A stretch of DNA of 16,139 nt from Actinomycetes bacterium (GCA_023404805.1 JAEYAL010000335.1:1-16139); one strand, 5' to 3'. Positions 1 to 6,475 are shown, counted from the first letter of the stretch. The notes: a model not told the origin generated them from the sequence alone. Program-made: numbers and translations.

Positions 1-968
1 CCGTAGGCGCGCACGCGGGCGAGGCCGCCGTCGGGGAAGGCGTTCATCCGCAGGTGCGTGAGCGCGCCGGCATCGGCGACCGGGAAGCGGTGCCGCGTGT
101 CGGGCTGCACGGGCGTCTGCTCGAGGACGGTCACCCACTGGCCGGTGTCGCGCAGCTGCCCCTCGATCGAGCAGGCGCCCGGCGCGTTGCCGACGAAGTG
201 CGACGTGTCGAGCTCGACGAGCCGCACGTGGCCGGAGCACGCGAGCTGGAACTCGACCCAGTCGTGGCCGCTATCCCGGCGGCGGGCCGTCTCCCAGCCC
301 TCGCCCATGGTGCGGGCGGGACCCGGGAGGATCAGGTTGGTGGCCGACGAGTAGAAGGCGTTGGACGACGCGGTGACGAGGCCGCCGTGCTCCAGCGCGA
401 TGAGGTCGAACGGGCCGGCATCGACGATGCGGGGATCGAGCACCGGCGTGCCATGGACGCGCAAACGGGCGACGCCGCCGTCGGGATAGATCCGCAGGCG
501 CACATGGGTGACGAGCGCGCCGGCGATGGCGTCGTCGTCGTCCTCGAGGTCACCCACGAGGAAGCGGTTGTGGTGGTCGCCCCGCAGGTCGCTGCGGGCG
601 ACGAGCGTGCTCCACTGCGCGCCCCGCACAACGCCCGTGTTCGGATACCCCGCCAGCGCACAGCCTTCGACCGACGCCTCGGGTGGGTAGTTGCCCGTGA
701 AGTGGCTCGTGTCGATCGTGATCCCGTGGACGATGCCGGGCACGCCGAGGCGCACGATCGCTTCGTCGAAGCCGTCTTCGCGGCGCCGACGCGTCTCCCA
801 TCCGTCGTAGACCTGGCCGCGGGTGCCGAAGGTCTTCGGGGTGAAGACCGACTCGTGGGCCTCGATGAGGTTGTCGCGGCTCGCGAAGAGCTCGTCGTTG
901 GCCCACGGCACCGAGCCGCCCAGGGGCTTGCTGGCGAGGTCGGGGAGGGTTTCGAACGGGTCGGTCAC
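1..968 (-). CDS. alc: Allantoicase (allantoate amidinohydrolase), 3' end cut by window edge
   Basis: Hydrolyses allantoate to ureidoglycolate and urea, the step after allantoinase in purine breakdown, presumably in the cytoplasm. The frame runs from a GTG at 968 to the left edge without a stop, giving 322 residues. The family's two-fold internal duplication is plain: repeat 1 has DGWETRRRRE (about residues 55-64) and ITIDTSHFTGN (83-93), repeat 2 has EGWETARRRDSGHDWV (223-238) and VELDTSHFVGN (251-261). Each repeat closes with a PDGGxAR(L/V)R motif, at about 162-170 and 312-320. Eukaryotic allantoicases are about 340 residues, so only a short C-terminal tail should be missing. The GTG overlaps the allantoinase stop in a GTGA arrangement (965-968), so translation is probably coupled. 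Identification is firm; the exact C-terminus is unseen. Confidence 0.93.
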   Translation of the reverse strand, partial: MTDPFETLPDLASKPLGGSVPWANDELFASRDNLIEAHESVFTPKTFGTRGQVYDGWETRRRREDGFDEAIVRLGVPGIVHGITIDTSHFTGNYPPEASVEGCALAGYPNTGVVRGAQWSTLVARSDLRGDHHNRFLVGDLEDDDDAIAGALVTHVRLRIYPDGGVARLRVHGTPVLDPRIVDAGPFDLIALEHGGLVTASSNAFYSSATNLILPGPARTMGEGWETARRRDSGHDWVEFQLACSGHVRLVELDTSHFVGNAPGACSIEGQLRDTGQWVTVLEQTPVQPDTRHRFPVADAGALTHLRMNAFPDGGLARVRAY

Positions 969-2509
969 GGGGTTGGTACTTCCTGGCGCTCGGCAGCAGG
1001 CTGCTCCTCGACGGCGCGCCGCAGACCGGTCGGTGCGGCGACCGCCCGTGGGATCGGTCCCGGATCCGCGAGTTCGGCGGGGCGCATGAGCCATTGGCCG
1101 TGGGGGTTTTCGGGGTTCACCGGACTCCCGCGCAGCCAGGTCTGGCGCACGACGCCGCGGAGGCGCCGGCCCTCGTAGGGCGTCTGCGGGTGGCGGTGGA
1201 GGAGGGTGGCGCCTTGCACGGTCTGCGAGGCGTCCGGGTCGAACGCGACGAGGTCGGCGTCGGCGCCGACCTGCAGGCGTCCCTTCTGGGGGAGGCCGAT
1301 GAGGTCGGCCGGCGCGGCGCTCATCCAGTGGACGACCTGCGCGAGAGGGATCCGGCGGCGCTGCGCTGCCGTCCACACGACCGACAGCGAAAGCTGGATC
1401 GAGGCGATGCCGCCCCAGCCGGTCCCGAGGTCGCCGGTGTTCTTCAGCGGCCACGGCGCGGGCGAGTGGTCCGACACGATCAGCGATAGGACTCCGTCGT
1501 GCAGGCCTTGCCAAAGCGCGTCCTGGTGGTGCTGCTCGCGGATCGGCGGGAAGCACTTCAGGGTCGGGTCTGCGTCGGGGACGATCTCGGCGCTGAGCAG
1601 CAGATAGTGGGGGCAGGTCTCGCCCGTCATGGTGAGCCCGGCGGCCTGGGCCGCGGCGATCGCGTCGACGCCCTCGGCGCTGGTCACGTGGACGACGTGC
1701 ACGTGCCCGCCGGGGATCCCGTCCATCAGGCGCGCGAGCCGCTCGATCGCTTTGACCTCACACGCAGCGGGCCGCGACGCGAGCAGCTTCGCGTAGGAGT
1801 TCGTCGCGATCGCCTGCGGGGCGGCGGCGGCCTCTTCGGCGTCCTCGGCGTGCACGAGCAGCGGCACGCCGGCGTTCGCCGTGGCGGCCATCGCCATCCG
1901 CAGCCCGTCGTCGTCGAGCAGCGCGGGGAACTCGATCACGCCGGAGTCGACCATGAAGGCCTTCAGCCCCCACACGCCGGCCGAGAGCAGATCCGGGAGC
2001 TCGTCGATCCGTCCCCCGACCGCGCCACCCCACATCGTGACATCGATTGCAGGGACCGGGCAGGAATCGACTTTTGCCCGCACCGCCTCCGGCGTCACCG
2101 TCGCCGGGATGCAGTTCAGCGGCATGTCGCAGACCGTCCCGATACCGCCCGCCGCAGCAGCCGCGGTGAGCGTTTCCAGGCCCTCCCAGTGGGTGCGGCC
2201 GGGCTGGTTGGCGTGCACATGCGAGTCGACCAACGCCGGGATCAGAACCTCGTTGGGCGGCAGGTGATCCACCGTTTTCGCCCGTGGCAGTGGACCCTGA
2301 GGGTCGAGAACGGCAACGATCTTGCCGCCGGTCACAGCGATCGCCGCGGGCCGCTCAACGGCGCCGGCCGGCGTGCCGTCACCCGGCAGGACCACGCGGT
2401 CGGCGACCACGAGGAGGTCGACGGTGGCGAGCAGATCGAGCTGGTCGGCGAGGTCGGTCACGGAAGGAGTGGGGCTCGGAAGACGCGGTGAGGCCGCGGA
2501 GATGCGCAC
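965..2509 (-). CDS. allB: Allantoinase (cyclic amidohydrolase, dihydroorotase-like)
   Basis: Opens the hydantoin ring of allantoin to give allantoate. The 514-residue product shows all metal-site motifs of the amidohydrolase superfamily: DSHVHANQPGRTHWEG (H97, H99), the carboxylatable lysine in WGLKAFMVDSG (K183), H220 in LLVHAED, H274 in HVVHVTSAEG, and D347 in SDHSP. ETCPHYL and CFPPIR are typical of allantoinases rather than dihydropyrimidinases, as is the neighbouring allantoicase. The GTG at 2509 has a GGGAG 13 bases upstream, a rather long gap. Family members usually start near residue 30 here (VDLLVVADRVVLPG), so a later start, for example the GTG at 2461, is possible. It lies 103 bp downstream of the cyclodeaminase-family gene and overlaps allantoicase by 4 bases. 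Probably one transcript with both. Confidence 0.95.
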   Translation of the reverse strand: MRISAASPRLPSPTPSVTDLADQLDLLATVDLLVVADRVVLPGDGTPAGAVERPAAIAVTGGKIVAVLDPQGPLPRAKTVDHLPPNEVLIPALVDSHVHANQPGRTHWEGLETLTAAAAAGGIGTVCDMPLNCIPATVTPEAVRAKVDSCPVPAIDVTMWGGAVGGRIDELPDLLSAGVWGLKAFMVDSGVIEFPALLDDDGLRMAMAATANAGVPLLVHAEDAEEAAAAPQAIATNSYAKLLASRPAACEVKAIERLARLMDGIPGGHVHVVHVTSAEGVDAIAAAQAAGLTMTGETCPHYLLLSAEIVPDADPTLKCFPPIREQHHQDALWQGLHDGVLSLIVSDHSPAPWPLKNTGDLGTGWGGIASIQLSLSVVWTAAQRRRIPLAQVVHWMSAAPADLIGLPQKGRLQVGADADLVAFDPDASQTVQGATLLHRHPQTPYEGRRLRGVVRQTWLRGSPVNPENPHGQWLMRPAELADPGPIPRAVAAPTGLRRAVEEQPAAERQEVPTP

Positions 2510-2612
2510 GGCTTACGCGAGTCTCCCATGCCTTGCGTTGCAATCGTTTGTACCGACGGCCGGGGATCGGGGCGGCGGGTTAGACATAGCGGCACCATCA
2601 GGGACACGGGCG

Positions 2613-3611
2613 TCAGCCGCGCGCGGCTACGGCCGAGAGGTCGATCTCGAGGCCGACGCCCTCCGCTTCGGCGAGATCGAGCAGCAGGCTGGCCGCGGCC
2701 ATGTCCTGGATGGCGAGGCCGACCGAGTTGAACAGCGTGATCTGGTCAGGGCTCGTCCGGCCCGGCCGCAAGCCAGCGACCACCTGGCCGAGGTCGCCGT
2801 GGACGTGGCCGGCGTCGATCACGCCCTCGGCGATCGCGGAGAGCAGTTCGCCGGAGCGGGCGACGGACGTTTCGAGGTCGTCGACGACGACGAGGCTCCG
2901 CGCGATCCCCGTGCTGTCGACTTCGCGGTGGTCGGCGAGCGGCGGTGCCCCGACGGCGTTCACGTGCAGGCCAGGGCCGAACCACTCGCCGAGGATGTAC
3001 GGCTCCCGCGCTGGCGTGAGCGTGCAGAGGACGTCAGCGGATCGGACGACGGCTTCGGCGGTCGGCAGAACCGTGATCGGCAGGCCGCAGCTGGCCTGGT
3101 CGTCAGCGAACGCCTCAGCCGTCTCCGGATTGCGGCTCCAGACGGTCACCTGCTCGAAGTCTCGCACTGCCATGAGGGCGCGGAGGTGCGAGCGGGCCTG
3201 GGCGCCAGCGCCGATGAGGCCCAAGGTCCCTACGGACTCCGGCGCGAGATGCCGCGTGGCGACTGCCGACGCCGCGGCCGTCCGGTAGGTCGTGATCTCG
3301 ATGCCGTCGAGGAAGCCGCGGCAGCGGCCGGTCTCCGGGTCGATCACCGTGATCGTCGATTGCTGGGTCGGGAGGCCGCGCCCCGGGTTGTCGCGGATGT
3401 CGGTCAGCACTTTCACGCCCGCCACGCCCTGGCTGCCGATGGCGGCGGCCATCGGCAGCATCACCCCGACGCCATCGGTGAGGATCGTGGCTTCGTCGAC
3501 GGCCTGCGCAGCAGCGCCGCGGGCCAGGGCGCCATGCGCAGCCTCGACCGCGGCGATGACCGGCTCCATCCGGATGAGCTGTTGGATGTCGGTGCGGGTG
3601 AGGATCAGCAT
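2613..3611 (-). CDS. Ornithine cyclodeaminase/mu-crystallin family NAD(P)-dependent oxidoreductase
   Basis: A 332-residue protein of full family length. It has the family substrate-side motif GVKVLTDIRDNPGRGLP (residues 65-81, conserved lysine K67), the arginine motif TTYRTAAASAVA (107-118, R110) and a Rossmann dinucleotide loop GLIGAGAQARSHL (131-143). VVVDD followed by a GEL motif near the C-terminus is also typical. The family includes ornithine cyclodeaminase, archaeal-type alanine dehydrogenase, and ketimine and pyrroline-2-carboxylate reductases, so the reaction cannot be fixed from sequence. It is the first gene of the minus-strand allantoin set, diverging from a GntR repressor. The ATG at 3611 is preceded by a weak AAGGC. 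Inferred: it may act on an imino or 2-oxo acid downstream of allantoin, for instance glyoxylate plus ammonia. That role is speculative; the family call is strong. Confidence 0.88.
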   Translation of the reverse strand: MLILTRTDIQQLIRMEPVIAAVEAAHGALARGAAAQAVDEATILTDGVGVMLPMAAAIGSQGVAGVKVLTDIRDNPGRGLPTQQSTITVIDPETGRCRGFLDGIEITTYRTAAASAVATRHLAPESVGTLGLIGAGAQARSHLRALMAVRDFEQVTVWSRNPETAEAFADDQASCGLPITVLPTAEAVVRSADVLCTLTPAREPYILGEWFGPGLHVNAVGAPPLADHREVDSTGIARSLVVVDDLETSVARSGELLSAIAEGVIDAGHVHGDLGQVVAGLRPGRTSPDQITLFNSVGLAIQDMAAASLLLDLAEAEGVGLEIDLSAVAARG

Positions 3612-3622
3612 GGGCTTGCCTT

Positions 3623-3644
3623 GTGCGGTGGGCGTGCACCGCAC
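3623..3644. promoter_or_regulatory. Perfect 8-bp inverted repeat in the divergent promoter (candidate operator)
   Basis: GTGCGGTG (3623-3630) and CACCGCAC (3637-3644) form a perfect inverted repeat around a 6-base centre. It lies between the starts of the cyclodeaminase-family gene (3611) and the GntR regulator (3684), where an autoregulatory operator would be expected. Nothing ties it to this regulator directly, and a chance GC-rich palindrome is possible. Confidence 0.4.
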
Positions 3645-3670
3645 GCTCGGATGGAGGTTCGTGCGGGCGC

Positions 3671-3676
3671 TACGGT
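3671..3676 (+). promoter_or_regulatory. Candidate -10 box (TACGGT) of a leaderless gntR transcript
   Basis: TACGGT fits the TANNNT -10 pattern and ends 7 bases before the GTG at 3684, which would put the transcript start at the start codon. No Shine-Dalgarno sequence precedes this GTG. No good -35 is visible. The same geometry recurs at other first genes in the window. Confidence 0.35.
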
Positions 3677-3683
3677 TCTGCTC

Positions 3684-4388
3684 GTGACCGCCCCAGATCG
3701 ACCGGACACCCGCAGCGACGTCATCGCCGAGGCGCTGCGAGACGCGATCATCGATGGCCGACTGAAGCAGGGGGAGCGCCTCCGGGAGGACGCGGTCGCC
3801 AAGGAGCACGGGGTGTCGCGCGTGCCGGTCCGCGAGGCGCTGCGGCGGCTTGAGAGCGAAGGCTTCGTGACGCTCACCCCGCACAAGGGCGCGTCGGTCT
3901 CGCACACGCAGCGCAGCGCGACGATCGAGCTCATGCAGGTGCGCCGCGGGCTCGAGGTGCTCGCTGCGCGGCTCGCGGCTGAGCGGCGCGGCGGCGACTT
4001 CGCAGACGAGCTGATGGTCGCGGTCGAACAGGGCCAGGAGGCTGGCCGCGAGGGGCGGGTCGACGAGCTCCCCGCCCTGATCATGTCGTTCCACGACCTC
4101 GTCGCCCAGGCATCGGGCAACGAGCAGCTCGTGGTGATGCTGCGGCGGGTGCTCGACCGCATCAAGTGGGGCTTCGAGCTCGATATCGAGAAGCGGATCG
4201 ACTCTGCCTGGCTCGACCACTCGATGATCGCGACGGCGATCCTTGGTGGCGCGCCGTTGCAGGCGGGGATGCTGATGGACGAGCACATCATCAAGGACGA
4301 GCTCCTGTACCGGCAGCGGATGGGCGAGATCGAGAACACTTTCCCAGGATCGTATACGAAAGCGGGCCCTCAAGGCGAGTGTTGCTGA
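3684..4388 (+). CDS. GntR-family transcriptional regulator, FCD (FadR) subfamily, probable ureide-locus repressor
   Basis: Ligand-responsive DNA-binding repressor of about 234 residues. The N-terminal winged helix runs from AIIDGRLKQGERL (21-33) through EHGVSRVPVREALRRLESEG (41-60). The C-terminal FCD ligand domain has FHDLVAQASGN (H137), WLDHSMIATAI (H179) and MDEHI (H201), the usual metal/ligand histidines. It diverges from the cyclodeaminase/allantoinase/allantoicase set and precedes a binding-protein-fold gene, so control of one or both is likely. An in-frame ATG at 3651 would add 11 residues (MEVRAGATVLL). The GTG at 3684 was chosen because the family usually begins about 20 residues before the helix motif and because TACGGT sits 7 bases upstream. 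The final codons contain a palindrome that may itself be an operator. The effector is unknown; an allantoin-pathway intermediate is a guess. Confidence 0.87.
   Translation: MTAPDRPDTRSDVIAEALRDAIIDGRLKQGERLREDAVAKEHGVSRVPVREALRRLESEGFVTLTPHKGASVSHTQRSATIELMQVRRGLEVLAARLAAERRGGDFADELMVAVEQGQEAGREGRVDELPALIMSFHDLVAQASGNEQLVVMLRRVLDRIKWGFELDIEKRIDSAWLDHSMIATAILGGAPLQAGMLMDEHIIKDELLYRQRMGEIENTFPGSYTKAGPQGECC
4350..4359. promoter_or_regulatory. Palindrome TCGTATACGA, candidate GntR operator inside the gntR 3' end
   Basis: A perfect 10-bp palindrome with a GTATAC core, encoding the Ser-Tyr-Thr near the regulator's C-terminus. AT-rich GTATAC is rare in this GC-rich sequence, yet it recurs 74 bp downstream just before the next gene. 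GntR-family operators commonly have short palindromic cores of this type. Assignment to this regulator is inference. Confidence 0.42.
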
Positions 4389-4423
4389 CAATTTCGCGGA
4401 TCGACTAGCGCTCGGGCGTCATT

Positions 4424-4433
4424 TCGTATACAA
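4424..4433. promoter_or_regulatory. Second GTATAC palindrome (TCGTATACAA) before the binding-protein-fold gene
   Basis: GTATAC at 4426-4431 in the context TTTCGTATACAACTT shares 9 of 10 bases with the copy at 4350-4359. The centres are 74 bp apart, close to seven helical turns. It lies 41 bases upstream of the ATG at 4474 and overlaps the most AT-rich, -10-like stretch (TATACA) of that gap, as a repressor site would. Confidence 0.42.
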
Positions 4434-4473
4434 CTTAGGGCGACTCCTCCGATCCACCCGAAACAAACGCCTC

Positions 4474-5394
4474 ATGGACACCCTCCAGATCTCCTCGACT
4501 GGCCGTGGCATCAACTACGTGCCCGAGTACCACGCCGACGCGACCGGCAAGTTCGCCGCCGTCGGCCTCGAGGTGATCGCCAAGCCCCAGGATCCGTGGG
4601 AGCTGGTGCTCTCCGATCTCGCCTCGGACGCGTCCGACGTGGTGCTCGGCGGCCTGTGGGTCCCGGCGCTCTACGCCGGCTCGGATCGCGAACTCACGGC
4701 GATCGGCCAGATCAACGCGCGGTTCCCCATGGCGATCGTCACGCGCGATCCCATCGCCGGCTTCACGTGGGCTGACCTCGCCGGGAAGACCGTCCTGGCG
4801 CCGGGCGTCGGCGGGACGGCGCCCTACGAGTTCACGGCGGGCGTGATCCGCGCGGCCGGCGGACTGCCCGCGGGCGTGCGGTTCATGCGCGACCTGTCGA
4901 CGCCCATGATGTACGAGCTCTGGGGCAACGGGACGGGGGATGCGTTCATCGCCGACCCGCTCACGGCCCAGAAGATCGTCGCAGCGGGGACGGGCTCCAT
5001 CTCGCTCCGCCTGGCCGAGGTCGGCGGCGTGATGCCGAACAGCGTGTATTACGTCAAGCGCAGCCGCATCCCTGAGCTGCGCGATCGGCTCGAGCGCTTC
5101 ATCGGCGTGGTGGGCACCTCGATGCGCTCGCTCGACGCGGGCCACGACGTCGATGGCGCGGCCGCGACGGCCGAGCGCCTCATCCCGGGCGCTGCCCCGG
5201 CCGTCTTGCGCGCAGCGATCGACGACATGATCGCCACCGACGTCTGGTCCTCGAGCCGGATCGAGCGGTCCGCGAGCGAGAACTGGACCGCGATCCTCCA
5301 TGAGGCCGGGCTGCTGCCGCAGCCGGTGAGCCATGAGCAGATCGTCGACGACTCGATCGTCGAGGCCGTCGAGCAGGCGCAGCAGGTTGCGTGA
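4474..5394 (+). CDS. NMT1/SsuA-like periplasmic-binding-fold protein without a signal peptide
   Basis: A 306-residue protein of the type 2 periplasmic-binding fold (NMT1/THI5, SsuA-like). The evidence is YHADATGKFAAVGLEVIAK (19-37), which matches the usual helix-then-strand motif after the first strand, followed by TWADLAGKTVLAPGVGG (98-114) and a DAFIADPL hinge region (156-163). Unusually the N-terminus goes straight into the first strand (MDTLQISSTGRGINYVPEY), with no signal peptide, lipobox or twin-arginine motif. No nitrate/taurine-type permease or ATPase is adjacent. It could be a cytoplasmic sensor or an enzyme built on this fold (pyrimidine synthase THI5 and dihydroxyphthalate decarboxylase are precedents), or an exported protein with a misplaced start. 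No in-frame upstream start giving a signal peptide was seen. It lies 85 bp after the GntR gene and converges on a second one. Confidence 0.75.
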   Translation: MDTLQISSTGRGINYVPEYHADATGKFAAVGLEVIAKPQDPWELVLSDLASDASDVVLGGLWVPALYAGSDRELTAIGQINARFPMAIVTRDPIAGFTWADLAGKTVLAPGVGGTAPYEFTAGVIRAAGGLPAGVRFMRDLSTPMMYELWGNGTGDAFIADPLTAQKIVAAGTGSISLRLAEVGGVMPNSVYYVKRSRIPELRDRLERFIGVVGTSMRSLDAGHDVDGAAATAERLIPGAAPAVLRAAIDDMIATDVWSSSRIERSASENWTAILHEAGLLPQPVSHEQIVDDSIVEAVEQAQQVA

Positions 5395-5445
5395 GCCGAC
5401 CCTCACCTGGTCCGGCCGCCGAGCCGATGCCTGCGCAGCGGCGAG

Positions 5446-6141
5446 TCAGCCGACGTCGGCCGCGATCTCGCCTGTGATCTCAAGGTGCTCGTCCATGAGC
5501 TCCCGCGCCTGCTCGGCGTCGCGTGCGCTGATGGCCTCGAAGATCAGCCGGTGCGCCGCGAGCGATCTCGCTGGCTGGCCTTCCCGGCTGAGCGAGGCCT
5601 CCGCGATGCGCGTCGACGCGTCCTGCATCGAGCCGAGCAGCGCAGCGAGCACCTCGTTGCGAGCTGCCCGCAGTACCGCGGTGTGGAACATGCGGTCGCC
5701 CTCGACGCCGTTCTCTCCGCGCCGCACTTCGGCGTCCATCTCGCGGATCCCCGCGACGAGCGCTTCGATGTCGTCTGCGTCACGCCGCTGCGCCGCGAGC
5801 TTGGCGGCCAGCGCCTCGAGCGCGTTGCGCACCTCGCCGGCCGCGGCCAGCCCAGGGTTCTCCGCGAGCAGTCCCGATTCGATCGGCGGCACGATGTCGT
5901 CGATCGACCGGGCGAGCCGCATGCCATGGCCGTGCCGCACCTCGATCAACCCTTCGACGCGCAGCGCGGTGAGCGCTTGCCGTAGCGATGTCCGGCTCAC
6001 CCCGAGCTGGGCGGCGAGCTGCCGCTCGGGCGGGAGGCGGTCGCCCGGCTCGAGCCGCTCGGCCCGGACGAACTCCCGGATGTCGTTGCGGATGCTCGCG
6101 TAGACCGACGTGCGAGCCCCAGCCGTGTCTGGAGAGGACAT
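5446..6141 (-). CDS. GntR-family transcriptional regulator, FCD (FadR/LldR-like) subfamily, probable regulator of the adjacent ABC importer
   Basis: A 231-residue regulator. Winged helix: IREFVRAERLEPGDRLPPER (21-40), then QLGVSRTSLRQALTALRVEG (45-64) and a wing with RHGHGMRL. The FCD domain carries D149 and H153 in GDRMFHTAVLRAARNE, H197 in AAHRLIFEAI and H219 in MDEHLEI, the four usual metal-site residues. It diverges from a five-gene ABC importer, and the shared 342-bp region has four copies of a TGGTCNGACC palindrome like those bound by FadR and LldR. One copy lies 19 bp from its own start, suggesting autoregulation. The ATG at 6141 has no Shine-Dalgarno, but TATGCT ends 6 bases upstream, so the transcript may be leaderless. 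It is unrelated in detail to the other GntR protein here; only the fold is shared. Confidence 0.9.
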   Translation of the reverse strand: MSSPDTAGARTSVYASIRNDIREFVRAERLEPGDRLPPERQLAAQLGVSRTSLRQALTALRVEGLIEVRHGHGMRLARSIDDIVPPIESGLLAENPGLAAAGEVRNALEALAAKLAAQRRDADDIEALVAGIREMDAEVRRGENGVEGDRMFHTAVLRAARNEVLAALLGSMQDASTRIAEASLSREGQPARSLAAHRLIFEAISARDAEQARELMDEHLEITGEIAADVG

Positions 6142-6147
6142 GGCGGC

Positions 6148-6153
6148 AGCATA
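6148..6153 (-). promoter_or_regulatory. Candidate -10 box (TATGCT) of the second gntR gene
   Basis: On the minus strand TATGCT is followed by six bases and then the ATG, which would make the messenger leaderless. The operator at 6160-6168 lies 6 bases upstream of this box, inside the promoter spacer. No recognisable -35 was found. Confidence 0.4.
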
Positions 6154-6159
6154 GCAAGT

Positions 6160-6168
6160 GGTCCGACC
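6160..6168. promoter_or_regulatory. FadR-like operator 1 (GGTCCGACC)
   Basis: A 9-bp palindrome with a single central base in the context AGTGGTCCGACCTAGG. It is one of four copies in this intergenic region and the closest to the gntR start. Its centre (6164) is 34 bp from operator 2. The core is the same as that of FadR-subfamily sites (TGGTNNNACCA). Confidence 0.7.
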
Positions 6169-6193
6169 TAGGCGCCGGTCCTCTTTTAAAATT

Positions 6194-6202
6194 GGTCAGA
6201 CC
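6194..6202. promoter_or_regulatory. FadR-like operator 2 (GGTCAGACC)
   Basis: Palindrome in the context AATTGGTCAGACCTTT. It differs from the other copies only in the central base. Two bases downstream is TATGAT (6205-6210), a possible plus-strand -10 box, so the site could block a promoter for the importer. No matching -35 is visible. Confidence 0.7.
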
Positions 6203-6209
6203 TTTATGA

Positions 6210-6248
6210 TCGAGCCGCACTAGCCCCTCATGGGCTCGTGCGGCTCGA
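6210..6248. repeat. Strong hairpin/inverted repeat between the two operator pairs
   Basis: The 11-base arm TCGAGCCGCAC (6210-6220) pairs perfectly with GTGCGGCTCGA (6238-6248). After one mismatch, AGCCC (6222-6226) pairs with GGGCT (6232-6236) around a 5-base loop. No T-run follows on either strand, so a classical terminator is unlikely. It may be an mRNA 5' stem, an attenuator, or a cruciform or protein-binding dyad. If transcription starts after TATGAT at 6205, the stem would be at the extreme 5' end of the importer messenger. Confidence 0.7.
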
Positions 6249-6386
6249 ATGCGTTCTGCGCAAGCGCTCGCTGGCTCGTGAAAGGCCAGCAAAATCAGGC
6301 GATATGAGGTCCGAATGCTGCGCTGAACTCCGCTTTGTACGGATGGCCAAACGGCTCCCGCGCACTTTGGACAACGGGCGATTTTT

Positions 6387-6395
6387 GGTCCGACC
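6387..6395. promoter_or_regulatory. FadR-like operator 3 (GGTCCGACC)
   Basis: Palindrome in the context TTTTTGGTCCGACCTATG, identical over ten bases to operator 1 (TGGTCCGACC). It is 97 bp upstream of the importer's first start codon and its centre is 36 bp from operator 4. TATGTG follows directly and could be part of a weak -10 box. Confidence 0.7.
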
Positions 6396-6422
6396 TATGT
6401 GCTCCATCGTGCGCATGGAGAA

Positions 6423-6431
6423 GGTCGGACC
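6423..6431. promoter_or_regulatory. FadR-like operator 4 (GGTCGGACC)
   Basis: Same palindrome in the opposite orientation: read on the minus strand it is ATTGGTCCGACCTTC, sharing the TTGGTCCGACCT consensus with operators 2 and 3. It lies 52 bp before the importer's first start codon, likely downstream of the transcript start. That would suit roadblock or loop-type repression. Confidence 0.7.
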
Positions 6432-6475
6432 AATGAGGTGCGACTCTCGGAAATCCCTTGACCCCCGCCCTCGGC

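Noticed and set aside
54..1178. Long plus-strand open frame over the allantoicase and allantoinase genes
   Set aside because: The opposite strand encodes clear allantoicase repeats and allantoinase metal-site motifs; the plus-strand product is Arg/Asp/Val-rich with no domain, a mirror effect of high-GC codon use.
2322..3683. Plus-strand frame joined to the GntR regulator
   Set aside because: It is antisense to the allantoinase and cyclodeaminase-family genes and has no motif. The regulator fold begins just after 3684.
3612..4391. Minus-strand extension of the cyclodeaminase-family protein by about 260 residues
   Set aside because: The extension lies antisense to the GntR gene and has no recognisable domain. 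The family's normal N-terminus begins at the ATG at 3611.
5409..5417. GGTCCGGCC as a fifth FadR-like operator
   Set aside because: It has one mismatch, lacks the flanking T-rich context, lies between convergent gene ends, and such GC-rich 9-mers are expected by chance here.
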